64,000 bases of DNA from Psoroptes ovis. Taxonomy: Eukaryota > Arthropoda > Arachnida > Sarcoptiformes > Psoroptidae. The stretch is from positions 1,426,001 through 1,490,000 of the forward strand of contig PQWQ01000002.1 in the NCBI GenBank assembly GCA_002943765.1, written 5' to 3'. A program made the position numbers and the translations under genes. The notes under the pieces were generated by a model that was not told the DNA's origin, ran no database searches, and saw only the letters and a list, made by a program, of their open reading frames with translations. Below, in pieces: positions 60,285 to 64,000 of the stretch (the stretch's first letter is position 1; each line of letters begins with the position of its first letter).

Positions 60285-63200
60285 ATTATTTTTTTTTTAT
60301 AAATAATGATATACAAATAAAACAACACAAAAGTACATTCACATATTTATAATTTTTTTTCAAATGACAGGCACGTTTTTTTCTTTCTTAAATTTTTTTA
60401 ATTACTTTACATTCAAATAATATTGAAAAATGTTCCGGTAAATCAACATATTTTATCATATTGATTCATTCATTATTATTATTATTATTGTTGATGGATG
60501 GATGTATGAATGGATGAATTAAAAAAGAATTTTTTCTTTTATTGCATATACTTGCAATTATCATTTTTCAATCATCATCATTTACATTGAAAATTTACAT
60601 TGGATTTACATTGAAAATATGTATGCAAATCTTGCATTGAAATTTACAATGAAATCAACATATTTTTCACATATCACAATTGTTTATGGCAAAAAAACGA
60701 AAAAATTTGTCAAGAAAAATTTTGAATTTAAATGAGAATTTTTCATTTCATTAATTAAAAATCATTTTCTTTTAATTATGTCAGCACTTGGGATATTTCA
60801 AAATAATTTATTTTTTGTTTTTCACACGCGTAAATAAATAGATAATCAACCATTCAATTTTATTTATTTCGAAAGAAGAAAACAAACATATGTAAATATA
60901 AATACAACATAATAACAACAATGCTAAGATTATGAATGATGCTAATAATGATTATAACGACGACGATTCTAAGACTAATTCTTCAATTTAAAAAGATTCA
61001 TATAGGAAAAAAACCGTTATTAATAACTGTTGATCGACTGACTGTACATATTTTTATTTTTTTAATTCAAGTTTATTTTTAAGAAGAAATTTAAATAAAA
61101 TCACAAGATTTTTTTCCCCGTTAAATATCATACCACTACGCTTTTGTAAAGCATTTGAACATATACCTAAGTGGCGAATATCATATCACATCATCATCGT
61201 GTTGGAATCATTTGCATTTATGAATCTTAAATATTTGATTTAAATACAAAAATAATGATAATACTTCAAATAATACGGATGATGTATGTGATCATCAGAA
61301 AATAAATAGAATCAAATAAATAAATAAATAAACAACCAAAATGTCATGGATTGACTTTTATTTTTGTCTCATACAAGAAGACAATATTGAGAATATTTTA
61401 TTCCGTATTTCTATGATTTTTGAACTGAATTTTTTTTCTGTGATCAAGTTTTATATTTCAAAACACATATATTCATCATCCATAAATCTTCTCTCATTTT
61501 TTTCGCTGATTATTTGAGAAAATTAGCAGCAAAACATACGTAAGACAATTAGACAAACATCAAAATAAATAATAGCAAACAGCCATACACACTACCTTAC
61601 ATTCATTTGAAATCATATTTTAAGCATCTTTTATATTTATGATTGTATATTGTTATGAGTTATTCGAATGGCAAAAAAAACATCTCAATTCAATTTTATT
61701 GAAGCCAAAAATAATTTTTTAAATACATTTAGATTCATTATTAAATATTAACAAATACACAATGATAAACACAAAATAAATATAATTCACACTTTGAATT
61801 CCCCTTTTGAAGTTTCAAGTCAAACAAATTCAAACAACAAATCTTTTTTGAACTAAATGTTTTTAGACAAAGCGTGAAGCCGGTATAATGGAATTCATCT
61901 CTCGGTGTGTGTGCTAGTGCATCATCATGATAGATGAACTTGTGAAACACAATTTGTAAAATCAAGGAAAACAAAAATAATGAATATTTGCCAACAATCA
62001 ATATGAATGTGATTGAATTGAATTGAATAATAGAAATGTATGTTTCGCCCAATAAAAATAAATAATGAATGATAATAAAAGAAAAGAATGATCGAAAATG
62101 AATAAATAAATTTTGAAATAATTTTTCAAGATGCTCTCATTCATTAGTCAATTGTCTATGAATGTATGTGTGTCGATTGTGTTTGTGCATCGCCAGTGGA
62201 TGTATTTTACAATAAAAAAAATTTTTCATTTCCATTCAATTGTCTCTCAACATTTCATTGTATTCAATTGAATTTTTGATGATTCAACATTTGAATTTTG
62301 ATAAAGATCACATTCATTCATTGAACTCGTACAGAAGCTTCGTGCTCTGATAATAATTTTCTGATATATCAGATTTCATTGAATTGTAATTAATAGAAGA
62401 AAAATCAGAGAATTTAAATTAAAATGAAATGATTTGAGGAAAATAAATAATTTTGAAAAATCATCATTCAATGCCCGAATGAATTTAAATCATTGAATTA
62501 TCATTTCTTATCTTTTAGCTTGTGATATTATCATTTTTCTATTTCACATCAAATTTTCATCATTCTGAATAAATCTTTTTTGAACTGAGATAATTTTATT
62601 TTTAGAAATTAGATTTTCCGAATTAATTCAACTTGTTTACAGCACCATTGCATTACAAATTGATGCGCTTAAAACACTGAGAAAATTGCCGCTAAAAATT
62701 TTGATCTCTGCCGTGTACATTTGTGTTTGGCAACAAAAATCAAGGCGCATCAATACGCCATCGGCATAGCTGGCGTTCTTTATTCCTAAACATATTCATC
62801 GACAATCATCAGTGATAATCCACATAAGCATCAATGCTATAAAAATAGCATAAACGACATATGTCAACTTAAACACACACACACACATATGTCGCCATAA
62901 ATATTTACAAATTAAAATTGACAGTTATACTACGGATAAAATAGAACAAAACCGGAATAGATAAACGATGTAATTGCCAAAGTTTAGTATATATTTGTAA
63001 ACAATTATTTATTTGATATTTTCAATTAAAATTATATCACTTACCATTCATAAATTTTGATCATTACAAAATGAAAAGTGAAAATAATTATAAAGTACGC
63101 ATATTACAGTTACTTTTTCAATTGCAATTACATCATTTTTTTGCCGGGAAATGAAATATTTGAAATTAAGAAAAAAATTAGGAGAAAATCTTAAAAATAT

Positions 63201-64000
63201 CAAGAAATTTTGACAGATATCAGATAACGATGAAGAACTTTGTCATAAAAAATGGTCACTTAACAAATTATTTTCAATTTTTTTTCCTGAGAAATATTTC
63301 TTAGAAAAATATATTTCTTATCATTTAAAGATGTAAACCTCACAATTTGAAGGCACAAAATATATCTCATGATACACATTGAACACACTTCATCATCATA
63401 ATCATTTCATTGATGTCATTACGATGAACAATGATTGTTTGTATTGTCGTCGATCGATCAATTATGTTTGATCATTGGAATGCATAAAGAAATTCACAGA
63501 AAAATTTTTTTGAAAAGAATTTTCGGAATGAAAATAAATTAATTTCACATTATTATTATCGAATTGATGATCATAGAAAATCGATGATTATTGAGTTATT
63601 GAAAAAAATAAATAAAATATTTGTAATAACTGACAAACAAACACCAAACAATGAATAAAAGTCTATTTCAAAAGTTTAATGTTTAGTACCGCGTAATACA
63701 ATTCAAATTTTGAACTAAAAGAAATGATTGAATTCAAAAATGGATGCAACATACAAACACACACATAATGAGACATTCTCATAAGCTAAAATACTGAAAA
63801 AATGAAATAATACTCATAAATACTTACTTACTCATCTTTATTTAATTTCAATTGAATAATTCATCATTTGAAATGAATAAATTCTTTCATTTCATACCAT
63901 ATCATATATATCAAATAATAACAATAATAATGATTTCTGATTTTTGGACAAGAGGCGATGTTCGAGTTGAACAACAACAATATCAACAACACCACCAACA
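60285..64000. other. Region upstream of liprin-beta
   Basis: This 3.7-kb AT-rich region upstream of the liprin-beta start codon has no supported gene. The 103-codon frame at 61741-62052 (-) is hydrophobic and irregular, with no family match I recognise. A locally GC-richer patch at about 62650-62770 contains an exact inverted pair, ATTGATGCGC (62659-62668) and GCGCATCAAT (62745-62754). Upstream untranslated or coding exons of liprin-beta could lie here or beyond the right edge. Confidence 0.45.

Noticed and set aside
59357..60352. Frames on the plus strand in liprin-beta exon 1
   Set aside because: They are antisense shadows rich in His, Tyr or Pro that arise from CAT/CCA repeats.
61741..62052. 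103-codon frame (-)
   Set aside because: The start lies in AT-rich DNA, the hydrophobicity is irregular, and there is no recognisable domain or splice structure.
1..64000. tRNA, rRNA, CRISPR or bacterial operon features
   Set aside because: No tRNA-like arms with B-box (GGTTCGANTCC), rRNA segments or CRISPR-type spaced repeats were seen. Spliced genes show this is eukaryotic nuclear DNA.

Overview
The window reads as nuclear DNA of a small, AT-rich arthropod genome. The best guess is an acariform mite of the house-dust-mite or scabies-mite type. The clues are very high A+T with long homopolymers, many introns of only 55-70 bp with GTAAGT-like donors, Asn/Gln/Ser-rich proteins encoded by AAT/CAA/TCA tracts, and arrays of the arthropod telomere pentamer (CCTAA/TTAGG). 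The taxon is an inference from these traits and has not been checked by alignment.

Ten protein-coding genes can be supported. Left to right: the 5' part of a CEP170-like FHA-domain gene (-, running off the left edge); an RBM4/Lark-like single-RRM protein (+, 8218-9689); an unrecognised coiled-coil protein (-, 11221-12246) head-to-head with an intronless piggyBac-transposase-derived gene (+, 12636-14270); LMBR1/LMBR1L-type membrane protein (-); the 39-residue oligosaccharyltransferase subunit OST4 (-); CYRI/FAM49, a Rac1 interactor (-); a single-exon SoxC transcription factor (-); nucleoporin NUP214 (-); and liprin-beta (-). Exon-intron structures were built by hand from splice sites, reading phase and homology to known families. 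They join without frame breaks.

The genes serve ordinary cellular roles: centrosome/microtubules, RNA binding, membrane protein turnover, N-glycosylation, actin/Rac control, development, nuclear transport and synapse/cell-cortex scaffolding. They form no operon-like system. A gene-free stretch of about 20 kb (28.1-48.3 kb) lies upstream of SoxC and may hold its regulatory DNA.

The most unusual material is mobile DNA. At 42.92-44.57 kb there is a hAT-type non-autonomous element with a perfect 8-bp target duplication. It encloses a large inverted repeat and carries two further nested insertions: a piggyBac-type MITE flanked by TTAA, and a second small hAT MITE whose empty site survives in the opposite arm of the inverted repeat. 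A second hAT-type element fills one liprin-beta intron and carries about 0.95 kb of telomere-like CCTAA minisatellite. A mariner-like hairpin lies at 46.98-47.06 kb. The piggyBac-derived gene keeps a complete frame and its C-terminal zinc-binding domain but has lost catalytic acidic residues, which suggests domestication.
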